A stretch of 58,941 nucleotides of DNA from Ruminococcus sp. Phil15 (GTDB lineage Bacteria > Bacillota > Clostridia > Oscillospirales > Ruminococcaceae): assembly GCA_001940995.1 (NCBI GenBank), contig MSHC01000041.1, positions 1 through 58,941 of the forward strand, in the 5' to 3' direction. Below the pieces are notes generated by a model. The model made no database searches, was not told the origin of the DNA, and saw only the letters and a list, made by a program, of their open reading frames with translations. The translations under genes were made by a program, and so were the position numbers. Below are positions 8,050-15,586 of the stretch, piece by piece (the first letter of the stretch is position 1; every line of letters starts with the position of its first letter).

Positions 8050-10821
8050 TTATTTTTCTAATCTTATGCTCTTGATTGAAAGGTTCTCACCAAACGAGAG
8101 CGTTAGGTCATGATTGCCTGAGATGTTTATCGGCGCTTTGTATTCTGTGAAATCGGTATAGCCGTCCGATGATAGGATATCAATTTCACATAGAAATTCT
8201 CCGTCAACATAGGCGTTGAGCTTCTTGCTTTCGATTACTGCACAGGCGGTCAGCACGACTTTCCTTGCGCCGTCAAAATCTACATTCCGGTAAGTAAGAG
8301 AGTTGTTCCATTTCAAGCCGATAACGTGACTTTCAGCGTTTGTTGGGCTGACGAAAATCTCGGTGTTTTCTTCGCTGTCGTACATTTCGGCTTTTGTTTC
8401 CTTAAAGAAATCTCTCGGCGGAACGGTTTCGCCCGATATGCTCACCGTCTTTGTATCACGGATATCGGCGGAGCTTGCACCTATCATAAATTCATATTCG
8501 CCTGCTTCAAGACAGAATTTTTCTTTTGACACGTCGAAAAACTCAAGCTCTGTGAGCGGCACTACTATTTCCACGGCAACGCTATCCCCTGCTTTTACGT
8601 TCACTCGCTTGAATCCGCAGAGTTTTTTATTCGGACGTTTTACACGGCCGGACAGAGGCTTATAGTAGACCTGAACTACCTCGGCGCCGTCGCAAGAGCC
8701 TGTGTTTTTCACGTTCAGCAAAACCGTCACTTCGTTATCCGCTCTTACGCTCACATTGGAATACTCAAAGCTTGTATAGCTGAGTCCGTGACCGAACGGG
8801 TAAAGAGGCTCTCCCTCAAACCAGAGGTAAGTCATCTTGTTCTTCATTATATCATAGTCCTTGATATCTGCCAGATCCTCGTCGCAGTTATACCATGTAA
8901 CAGGCGTTCTGCCTGCCGGATTATTGACGCCAAAGAGGGTTTTATACATAGCGTTTCCAAGCTCCGGACCTGCGTGGCTTGTCCAGAGAATCGCCCCCGG
9001 TCGGCCGGTTGCAAACGGCATTGAATATGTATAACTCGAAACTACGACGAAAACAAAATCGGGTCTTGTTTCCGCAAGCTTCATGACTGCGTTTTTCTGC
9101 ACCTGCGGCAGCTCAATCGTTTTTCTGTCGTAGCATTCTCTTGCTACCTGCTCAGGGTCATTGCCGCCGCAGTACACTACCCTGTCGGCAGCCTTTGCAA
9201 TTTCTGCAATTCTGTCAGTGCCGCTGCTGACAGTTTCAATTTCAAACATTACGCTTTCGTCAGGGCGTGATTTTGGTCGGAGAGTAAGGCGGCCGCTATC
9301 GTCCAGCACAAACTGCTTCTTATGAAGGTAGTCGGAGATAATCTGCTTACCAGTTTTGCTATGGGTATGCACCTGCAAGGTTTCAGAGGTGAACCAGCCA
9401 TAAACGGTCGTTTTCCCGTAGGTAGGATATTTTCCATCCGGAAAATGAATAATTCTCAAATCCTTTATACTCTGTAGGTTCACCCATTCGTAGTCGTTAT
9501 CGTGGACGCAGTAATAAAATTCCTCTGCGTTTTTCTCGTCTGCGTCCGCATAGAAGCCGTCGTCTTTAAATCTGAGATATCTGCCGTTCGGCGCTTTTAC
9601 TTTAACGATATCCCAGCCGGTATCGCAAACAAGCTTACAGCCGTTTGCTTCCAGTCCTTGTTTTATGGATATGTTATATAAGGTTGTGCCTGTATACCAG
9701 TCCATAAGGTTGCAGTCGATATTCGGGCCTAAGAGGGCAATTGTTTCCCCGTCATTTTTCGGCAAAGGAAGCGAGCCGTTATTTTCAAGCAGCGTAATGC
9801 CCTCGCAGGCTACACGGAGATTCAAAGCTCTGTCGGCAGCAGTATTCACGTCCGTTAACGTCAAATCGTCAAAAGGTGTTTCAGGGTCAAACTGACCGAG
9901 ATACATTCTTGCAAGGAGCGTATTGCCTACCGCTTTGTCTATATCGGCCTCTGTTAAAATGCCCTTTTTCAAAGCCGTCTTTGCGGCATTTGTCACGAAG
10001 TCCGCCTCATCGGTCATGCAGTCCGTACCTGCGGCGATATTTGCCTTTAATGCTTCTGCGTGGGAGGAAAACAGCTTATGCCCGGTTACGTTCTGAGAGA
10101 AGTCGCCGCCGTCCGTTACAACAAAGGTAAGTCCCCAAATCTTTTTAAGTACGTTATCGAGGTCGTGGTTCATTGTTGCAGGGGTATGGCAAAGCTCGTT
10201 ATACGAAGCCATTACGCTCATTGCGCCGCCCCTTACGACAGACGGCTTGAAGGACGCATAGTAATACTCATGCCTGAGTCTGGGATTGATGTTTGCGTTG
10301 TCGCTGACTCTGCCCTCCTCGTGATTGTTTGCGCAGAAATGCTTGAGGGTCGGAATCGTACAGGCGATTTTACCGTCGCCACGGAGTCCCTTTGTGTACA
10401 TAGCGGACATTTCTCCTGTGAGAAACGGATCCTCGCCGTAGCACTCCTCGTTTCTGCCCCATCTTGGGTCACGGGCAGGGTCTACTGTAGGGCCCCACAC
10501 CATAAGTCCGCCTTTCTTATTTTCGTTGTGATATGCTCTCGCTTCTCTGCCTGCTGTTTCGCCTATTTTCTTCATCATATCGGGGTCGAAGGTCGCAGAC
10601 ATTCCAATAGGCTGCGGAAAAACGGTTGTGGGCTTATCATCGTCACGGTTTACAAGACCTCTTGCTATCTCGCATCCCACAAACCACTCGCCTATTCCGA
10701 GTCTTTCGACGGGTAGATTGTGCGTAGTAAGTAAGCCGATTTTTTCATCAATTGTAAGTCTTGATAAAAGATCTTTTACACGCTTCTCATAGCTAAGCTG
10801 AGGGTTTCTGAAAGGCAGCAT
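8050..10821 (-). CDS. glycoside hydrolase family 3, beta-glucosidase/beta-xylosidase-type, with inserted and C-terminal binding domains
   Basis: Large GH3 enzyme hydrolysing beta-linked glucose or xylose from oligosaccharides. No signal peptide, so probably cytoplasmic. The N-terminal barrel carries the substrate-binding RWGRNEECYGEDPFL and KHFCANN segments, and the nucleophile Asp in VVTDGGDFS (about residue 237). Inside the second GH3 domain, about residues 395-510, an insertion beginning NGRYLRFKDDGFYA looks like a fascin-like beta-trefoil. A fibronectin-III-like domain follows, and the last 120 residues resemble a CBM6-type beta-sandwich. An earlier ATG at 10839 is possible, but the ATG at 10821 has GAGG at 9-base spacing. 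Monocistronic, with its own promoter, divergent from the bile salt hydrolase gene. Confidence 0.9.
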   Translation of the reverse strand: MLPFRNPQLSYEKRVKDLLSRLTIDEKIGLLTTHNLPVERLGIGEWFVGCEIARGLVNRDDDKPTTVFPQPIGMSATFDPDMMKKIGETAGREARAYHNENKKGGLMVWGPTVDPARDPRWGRNEECYGEDPFLTGEMSAMYTKGLRGDGKIACTIPTLKHFCANNHEEGRVSDNANINPRLRHEYYYASFKPSVVRGGAMSVMASYNELCHTPATMNHDLDNVLKKIWGLTFVVTDGGDFSQNVTGHKLFSSHAEALKANIAAGTDCMTDEADFVTNAAKTALKKGILTEADIDKAVGNTLLARMYLGQFDPETPFDDLTLTDVNTAADRALNLRVACEGITLLENNGSLPLPKNDGETIALLGPNIDCNLMDWYTGTTLYNISIKQGLEANGCKLVCDTGWDIVKVKAPNGRYLRFKDDGFYADADEKNAEEFYYCVHDNDYEWVNLQSIKDLRIIHFPDGKYPTYGKTTVYGWFTSETLQVHTHSKTGKQIISDYLHKKQFVLDDSGRLTLRPKSRPDESVMFEIETVSSGTDRIAEIAKAADRVVYCGGNDPEQVARECYDRKTIELPQVQKNAVMKLAETRPDFVFVVVSSYTYSMPFATGRPGAILWTSHAGPELGNAMYKTLFGVNNPAGRTPVTWYNCDEDLADIKDYDIMKNKMTYLWFEGEPLYPFGHGLSYTSFEYSNVSVRADNEVTVLLNVKNTGSCDGAEVVQVYYKPLSGRVKRPNKKLCGFKRVNVKAGDSVAVEIVVPLTELEFFDVSKEKFCLEAGEYEFMIGASSADIRDTKTVSISGETVPPRDFFKETKAEMYDSEENTEIFVSPTNAESHVIGLKWNNSLTYRNVDFDGARKVVLTACAVIESKKLNAYVDGEFLCEIDILSSDGYTDFTEYKAPINISGNHDLTLSFGENLSIKSIRLEK

Positions 10822-10874
10822 TTTATCATAACCTCGCATTCGTTATATACTGAAATTTTGTATCCTTTTGATAT

Positions 10875-10903
10875 ATTATAATTTGAAAATCCAAAAAGGT
10901 CAA
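10875..10903 (-). promoter_or_regulatory. promoter of the GH3 gene
   Basis: Minus strand: TTGACC at 10903-10898, 17-base spacer, TATAAT at 10880-10875. Confidence 0.8.
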
Positions 10904-10942
10904 GCAAAATCTGCAAAATCCGTGAGGGTTTTTGCAAAGTTC

Positions 10943-10971
10943 TTGACCTTGTTTTGAAAAAGGATTATAAT
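10943..10971 (+). promoter_or_regulatory. promoter of the bile salt hydrolase gene
   Basis: TTGACC (10943-10948), 17-base spacer, TATAAT (10966-10971). It is divergent from the GH3 promoter, with the two -35 boxes only 39 bases apart. Confidence 0.85.
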
Positions 10972-11012
10972 ATGGGTACACTAATAAAAAAACAATGTAA
11001 GGGGACACGATT

Positions 11013-11984
11013 ATGTGCACTGCTATAACCTACAAGACAAAAGACAGCTACTTCGGCAGAAATCTTGACCTTGAATATTCATACAACGAGTCCGTAACGG
11101 TTACTCCGAGAAACTACAGGTTCAGATTCAGAATGGCAAATGAAATTATAAGTCACTACGCAATGATCGGAATGGCTTATGTGGTTGGAGATTATCCTCT
11201 CTACTATGATGCGATGAACGAGCGTGGGCTTTCGATTGCGGGGCTTAACTTTCCTGACAATGCGGTATACTACGAGCCTTGCGGCGGCAAGGACAACATA
11301 ACGCCGTTCGAGCTGATTCCGTGGCTGTTATCCGACTGCGCAACGATTTCCGATGTAAAAGCAAAGCTGTCGAAGATAAATATTGTGAACATACCCTTCA
11401 GCGAAAAGCTTCCGCTTTCTCCGCTTCACTGGATAATTTCAGACAAGGAAGCGTCTATTGTCGTTGAAGCTATGACGGACGGAATGAAAATATATGACAA
11501 TCCCGTTGGAGTTATGACAAACAATCCGCCTTTTGATTTTATGCTTTATTACCTCGCAGGCTTTCGTGATTTATCTGCTGACAGGTCAGAAAACAGGTTT
11601 TGCGGTTTAGAGCTTCCTGCATACTGCAAGGGGCTTGCCGCAATGGGACTTCCCGGAGATTACTCGTCTGCATCGAGATTCGTAAGGGCGTCATTTATAA
11701 AGCACAACTCCGCTTCATCTGACGATGAGCTTTCTAGCGTGTCGCAGTTTTTCCACATACTGAGCGGCGTAGAAATGCCGAGGGGCTGCGTAAGGCTTGG
11801 CGACGGCATGAATGAAATTACCGTATACACCTCCTGCTGTAATCAGGACAGGGGAATTTACTACTACACGACCTACGACAACAGACAAATTTCGGCTGTT
11901 GATATGTACAGAGAGAACCTCGACGGCAGCACGCTTGTATCGTATCCGCTTATCGAAAAGCAGAGCATATTTATCCAGAACTGA
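11013..11984 (+). CDS. bsh: choloylglycine hydrolase family protein (bile salt hydrolase-like)
   Basis: N-terminal-nucleophile amidase of 323 residues that would deconjugate glycine- or taurine-linked bile acids in the cytoplasm; the family also contains penicillin V acylases. Cys2 becomes the nucleophile after removal of Met1. The family residues are visible: Arg16 and Asp19 in FGRNLDLEYSYNE, Asn79 in AGLNFP, Asn170 in VMTNN and Arg225 in SRFVRAS. The AGLNFP motif and the Arg after Ser-Arg-Phe-Val favour bile salt hydrolase over penicillin acylase. The ATG follows AAGGGG. It is transcribed alone between its own promoter and terminator. The presence of this gene fits a gut habitat. Confidence 0.88.
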   Translation: MCTAITYKTKDSYFGRNLDLEYSYNESVTVTPRNYRFRFRMANEIISHYAMIGMAYVVGDYPLYYDAMNERGLSIAGLNFPDNAVYYEPCGGKDNITPFELIPWLLSDCATISDVKAKLSKINIVNIPFSEKLPLSPLHWIISDKEASIVVEAMTDGMKIYDNPVGVMTNNPPFDFMLYYLAGFRDLSADRSENRFCGLELPAYCKGLAAMGLPGDYSSASRFVRASFIKHNSASSDDELSSVSQFFHILSGVEMPRGCVRLGDGMNEITVYTSCCNQDRGIYYYTTYDNRQISAVDMYRENLDGSTLVSYPLIEKQSIFIQN

Positions 11985-12027
11985 AACGCAAGCCGCATTC
12001 CGAACGAGGGATAGCAATAAAGAAGTA

Positions 12028-12066
12028 AAGCCTGAGAAGATTTCATTTCTTCTCAGGCTTTTTTGT
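12028..12066 (+). terminator. terminator of the bile salt hydrolase gene
   Basis: AAGCCTGAGAAG (12028-12039) and CTTCTCAGGCTT (12049-12060) form a perfect 12-base stem followed by TTTT. Confidence 0.9.
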
Positions 12067-12099
12067 GTATCGTGCAGATAAACCGGAATTTTGCAAATA

Positions 12100-12534
12100 T
12101 TATTTTGCATTTCTATATGAAATTACAATATGACTTGGTGCAAACAATACCGATGCAATAATCAATAATACTGACCTACCCATAATCCCACTGAATAAGA
12201 ACAAAATTGAGGGAATAACAGAAAGTGCCAATGCTCTGAAAACGCTGCTTTTCTTGAAACATATAATCCAAATTATACAATAAAGCATTACCAATATAGC
12301 ATCTACTATTAGATATATTGCAAATGCCTCGTCAGACAACCACCCGAACCAAGTTCCGGGAATATTGATTATCCTAAATCCGAAACACCCAAATCTTCCC
12401 ACTTGTTCTGTGACCTCAACATATTTATTGCTCCATTTATTATCAAAGCCGTCTTTGCACTTAATCGCAAATACGATATTAGGTATCATAATAACTGCAA
12501 CAAAAATCAGCCCAAAAACATTAAACCATTCCAT
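12100..12534 (-). CDS. small four-span membrane protein, unknown function (144 aa)
   Basis: Hydrophobic protein with about four membrane helices (residues 6-24, 70-92, 96-112 and 115-135). Between the first two is a short loop containing GRFGCFGFR and a Trp-rich GTWFGW. Similar short membrane proteins are common in Clostridia, but I know no function. It has its own promoter, whose -35 region lies just downstream of the neighbouring permease gene on the same strand. Confidence 0.7.
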   Translation of the reverse strand: MEWFNVFGLIFVAVIMIPNIVFAIKCKDGFDNKWSNKYVEVTEQVGRFGCFGFRIINIPGTWFGWLSDEAFAIYLIVDAILVMLYCIIWIICFKKSSVFRALALSVIPSILFLFSGIMGRSVLLIIASVLFAPSHIVISYRNAK

Positions 12535-12575
12535 ATTATTTGTGCCTCCACAAACACTGATTTGTCGGTCGGCAA

Positions 12576-12604
12576 ATTATAACACTGCTGACGCAAAAAG
12601 TCAA
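12576..12604 (-). promoter_or_regulatory. promoter of the four-span membrane protein gene
   Basis: Minus strand: TTGACT at 12604-12599, 17-base spacer, TATAAT at 12581-12576. Confidence 0.75.
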
Positions 12605-12624
12605 CGGCGCACATAGGCTGTTCG

Positions 12625-13743
12625 TCAGGCGGTCATATTAAGGCATTGCTCCAATATCAGAAGCAGTGCGAGCATTGAGAAATTGATTGCCGAGAAGCAG
12701 AGCATATACTTTCCTGATTTTGCGTTATCCTGCTTGCGATAGAACTGGAATGAGATCAAGCTTGCGAGCGATGCGATTATTGTGCCGAGTCCGCCTAAGT
12801 TTACTCCAAGGAGAAGCGCCCTGCCGTTTTCGGTAAAGCCTGCGAGCATAACGGAGGCAGGCACATTTGAGATAACCTGCGACAGTAGCGCTGAGGCTAT
12901 GACCTCCCTGCCCTGCAAAAGTCCGTTTACGGCATCTCTGACGGCGTCAATTCTCGAAACATTGCCTACAAACACAAAGAAGCACACGAATGTAAACAGC
13001 AGAGAATAATCTACCTTGAGAAGAATTTTCCTGCCTACGATAAGCGCTGTTGCAAGGGAAACCGCAAGCAAGGCAATGTCAGGCACTACTCTTACTACCG
13101 AAAGTATGCAAACCGCAAAGAGTGCAGAATAGCAGACTGCCAAAAGCTTATTTATTTGTGCGGTTTTGGTTTCATCTGCGGAAAAGCTCTCTTTCGGGAT
13201 AAGAAATGTAAGCAGTATCAGTATTGCAAGGCTGACGGAGCCGCTTGGCAGCAATGTTTTCAAAAATTCTGCGGCGGTAAGATTAAACTCGTCATAGAGA
13301 AACAAATTTTGAGGATTTCCGATGGGCGTGAGCATAGAACCCGTATTTGCCGCAACGGTTTCCAAAACGACAGTTAGTATCGTTGCTTTGTCAGTCTGCA
13401 TTTTGGAAAGGGCTATAAGGCTGAGAGGAACAAAGGTCAGAAGTGCCACGTCGTTTGTGACGAGCATTGACGTAAAAAAGCACAGAAGCACAAACATAAG
13501 CGAGAGTCTTCGGCAATTGCCTGCTTTTTTCATAAGAAAGGCTGTCATCTTCTCGAAAATTCCTGCACTGCGGAGTCCCGACACTGCGAGCATAAGTGAA
13601 AACAGCTGTATTAAAACGGCTCTGTTAATATATCCTGTATACTGCTTATCGGGCGGAACTATAAACATTGTAGCGGCGGCAAGCAGAAACGCTGTGCACA
13701 TTACAGGCTGTGACTTGAATATGGCTTTTATTTTCTTTTGCAC
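12625..13743 (-). CDS. SLC13/YbiR-type anion or citrate permease
   Basis: Membrane carrier of about 372 residues with 10-11 predicted helices. The segment NTGSMLTPIGNPQN is the hallmark of the ArsB/NhaD/SLC13 ion-transporter superfamily, closest in style to YbiR-like permeases. A matching second-half segment, LLGVNLGGLGTIIASLASLIS, is the inverted-repeat counterpart. Substrate is unknown: dicarboxylate, citrate, arsenite or sodium-coupled anion are all possible. I choose the GTG at 13743, preceded by GGAAGAA, because an earlier TTG at 13788 overlaps a probable -10 box (TATACT). Confidence 0.82.
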   Translation of the reverse strand: MQKKIKAIFKSQPVMCTAFLLAAATMFIVPPDKQYTGYINRAVLIQLFSLMLAVSGLRSAGIFEKMTAFLMKKAGNCRRLSLMFVLLCFFTSMLVTNDVALLTFVPLSLIALSKMQTDKATILTVVLETVAANTGSMLTPIGNPQNLFLYDEFNLTAAEFLKTLLPSGSVSLAILILLTFLIPKESFSADETKTAQINKLLAVCYSALFAVCILSVVRVVPDIALLAVSLATALIVGRKILLKVDYSLLFTFVCFFVFVGNVSRIDAVRDAVNGLLQGREVIASALLSQVISNVPASVMLAGFTENGRALLLGVNLGGLGTIIASLASLISFQFYRKQDNAKSGKYMLCFSAINFSMLALLLILEQCLNMTA

Positions 13744-13849
13744 TATAATTCTTCCTTTTTCGTTTATTACAGATACAGTATAGCACAATTTTTCAAATTT
13801 GGAAACAGAAACGCCGAAAAAGTTTCGCTCTTTTGTCGTTTTTCTGCTC

Positions 13850-13878
13850 TTGACAATTACGCTCGATTAGTGTATAAT
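13850..13878 (+). promoter_or_regulatory. consensus promoter of the CorC-type gene and its leader
   Basis: TTGACA (13850-13855), 17-base spacer, TATAAT (13873-13878). It starts a leader of about 195 bases before the next large gene. Confidence 0.92.
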
Positions 13879-13915
13879 TGAAAATAGTATATTTCAGGGA
13901 GGAACGATTTCAAAG

Positions 13916-13981
13916 ATGGACGACGGTAGCAGTACACCTAACCGAAGTAGCATGGAAATTCCGTTATATATTATTGAATAA
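13916..13981 (+). CDS. leader ORF of 21 codons upstream of the CorC-type transporter gene
   Basis: ATG at 13916 follows a strong GGGAGGAA. The reading frame gives MDDGSSTPNRSS followed by MEIPLYIIE and a TAA. The peptide has two acidic residues right after the start, a Thr-Pro, and a second in-frame ATG. It is followed 5 bases later by a long hairpin. Position and structure suggest a regulatory upstream ORF or a structured leader RNA rather than a functional free peptide. I infer regulation; I cannot name the family. Confidence 0.5.
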   Translation: MDDGSSTPNRSSMEIPLYIIE

Positions 13982-13986
13982 ATAAT

Positions 13987-14022
13987 GGCATGGCTTTTAC
14001 GAGGATTCGTAGGGGTCGTGCC
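13987..14022 (+). promoter_or_regulatory. leader hairpin, attenuator-like
   Basis: GGCATGGCTTTTACGA (13987-14002) pairs with TCGTAGGGGTCGTGCC (14007-14022) across GGAT. All 16 positions pair in RNA if G-U wobbles are allowed. TTTTGCATTT follows, so this may act as a weak or conditional terminator in the leader of the CorC-type gene. Confidence 0.6.
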
Positions 14023-14082
14023 TTTTGCATTTAAAATTCGGTTATAACAATATATTTTTCTAAATTTTCAGGAAGGATTATC

Positions 14083-15420
14083 ATGGACATACTTTTACTT
14101 TTATTACTTCAGGTTTTTCTTATTTTCTTAAATGCGATTTTCGCCTGTGCGGAGATTGCAGTATTGTCAATCAACGAAGCAAAGCTTGAACGAATGAGCG
14201 AGGAGGGCAACAAGAAGGCCAAGAAGCTTTTCAAGCTCACCCGTGAGCCTGCGAAGTTCTTAGCTACAATCCAGGTCGCTATCACGCTTTCCGGCTTCTT
14301 AGGCTCGGCTTTTGCGGCAGACAACTTCTCCGAGCCGCTCGTAGACCTTATTTTGAAGCTTGGCGTTCCGCTTTCAAGGGGCACGCTTGACACGCTCGCT
14401 GTCATTCTCATTACTCTTATTCTCTCCTACTTCACGCTCATATTCGGCGAGCTTGTTCCTAAGCGACTTGCTATGCAGAAATCCGAGAGCATTGCGATGG
14501 GTATTTCGGGACTTATCAGCGGTATTTCAGTTATTTTCAAGCCGATTGTTTATTTCTTATCAATATCCACAAACCTTATTTTGAAGCTTCTCGGCATTGA
14601 CCCTAACCAGACTGAGGACGATGTTGACGAGGAAGAAATCAAAATGCTTGTTGACGTCGGCAGCGAAAAAGGCACTATCGACTACCAGGAAAAAGAATTC
14701 ATTCAAAATGTATTTGAATTCAACGACATAACCGCAGGCGAAATTGCAACGCACAGAACAGATGTCACAATACTGTGGCTTGAGGATACTAAAGAAATAT
14801 GGGAAGAAGAAATCCACAACAGCCGTCACACGCTCTACCCTGTCTGCGAAGGCACTACTGACAAAATTGTCGGCGTACTCAATGCAAAGGATTACTTCAG
14901 ATATGCTGACGAGGCCAGAGAAACAATTCTAAGGGAGGCTGTTCACCCTGCATATTTTGTTCCCGAAACGACAAAGGGCGACGTTCTTTTCAGAAACATG
15001 AAGGCTTCGGGCAACTCGCTTGCTGTTGTCCTTGACGAGCACGGCGGACTTGAGGGTATTGTTACGCTTTACGACCTCATTGAGGAGCTTGTCGGAAAGC
15101 TGAGCAACGAAAGTGACGATATGTACAATCCTGCGCCTACCATTGAGAAAATTTCGGACGACACCTGGAAAATAAGCGGAAACATTGAACTCTCCGAGCT
15201 TGAAAGGGAAACGGAGCTTGAGCTTGCTACCGAGGACTACGACACAATTACGGGTCTTGTATTCAGCGCGCTTGACGTTATCCCACAGGACGGAACAAAG
15301 CAGATCGACATTTCTCTGCCTACGATTGATGTTACAGTAACAAAGATACTTTCGCATCAGGTTGAGGAGGCTACCGTTAAAGTAAAGCCGCCTGTTAAAC
15401 CTGAGGTCGAGGAGGACTAA
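14083..15420 (+). CDS. CorC/CNNM-family transporter (DUF21, CBS pair, CorC_HlyC domain)
   Basis: Membrane protein of 445 residues of the hemolysin-C/CNNM group, whose studied members act in magnesium or cobalt efflux and homeostasis. An N-terminal DUF21 block has about four helices (residues 3-25, 58-80, 95-120 and 128-155). The acidic segment EDDVDEEEIKMLV links to paired CBS domains (about 205-330), and a C-terminal CorC_HlyC domain (about 345-435) ends in an acidic tail. The ATG follows AGGAAGG. The gene is alone in its transcript with a long leader that holds a short ORF and a hairpin, which suggests ion- or translation-dependent control. Confidence 0.9.
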   Translation: MDILLLLLLQVFLIFLNAIFACAEIAVLSINEAKLERMSEEGNKKAKKLFKLTREPAKFLATIQVAITLSGFLGSAFAADNFSEPLVDLILKLGVPLSRGTLDTLAVILITLILSYFTLIFGELVPKRLAMQKSESIAMGISGLISGISVIFKPIVYFLSISTNLILKLLGIDPNQTEDDVDEEEIKMLVDVGSEKGTIDYQEKEFIQNVFEFNDITAGEIATHRTDVTILWLEDTKEIWEEEIHNSRHTLYPVCEGTTDKIVGVLNAKDYFRYADEARETILREAVHPAYFVPETTKGDVLFRNMKASGNSLAVVLDEHGGLEGIVTLYDLIEELVGKLSNESDDMYNPAPTIEKISDDTWKISGNIELSELERETELELATEDYDTITGLVFSALDVIPQDGTKQIDISLPTIDVTVTKILSHQVEEATVKVKPPVKPEVEED

Positions 15421-15431
15421 AAAACTTTTAT

Positions 15432-15459
15432 GAGCCAAGCTTAACCGCTTGGCTCTTTT
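15432..15459 (+). terminator. terminator of the CorC-type gene
   Basis: GAGCCAAGC (15432-15440) and GCTTGGCTC (15447-15455), followed by TTTT. Confidence 0.9.
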
Positions 15460-15482
15460 CATGCATAAAATATAAAAAAGTC

Positions 15483-15511
15483 TTGATATTTTTGACCCAT
15501 ACTGATATAAT
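15483..15511 (+). promoter_or_regulatory. promoter of the GH13 gene
   Basis: TTGATA (15483-15488), 17-base spacer, TATAAT (15506-15511). Confidence 0.8.
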
Positions 15512-15586
15512 ATACGCAAAGCATCTATAGTGCTTTGATAATATGTACATACGGGCAATTATTTCGATTATACGGAGGAATTTATA

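Noticed and set aside
10060..10716. Long plus-strand open frame inside the GH3 gene
   Set aside because: Antisense shadow; the GH3 frame carries all catalytic motifs.
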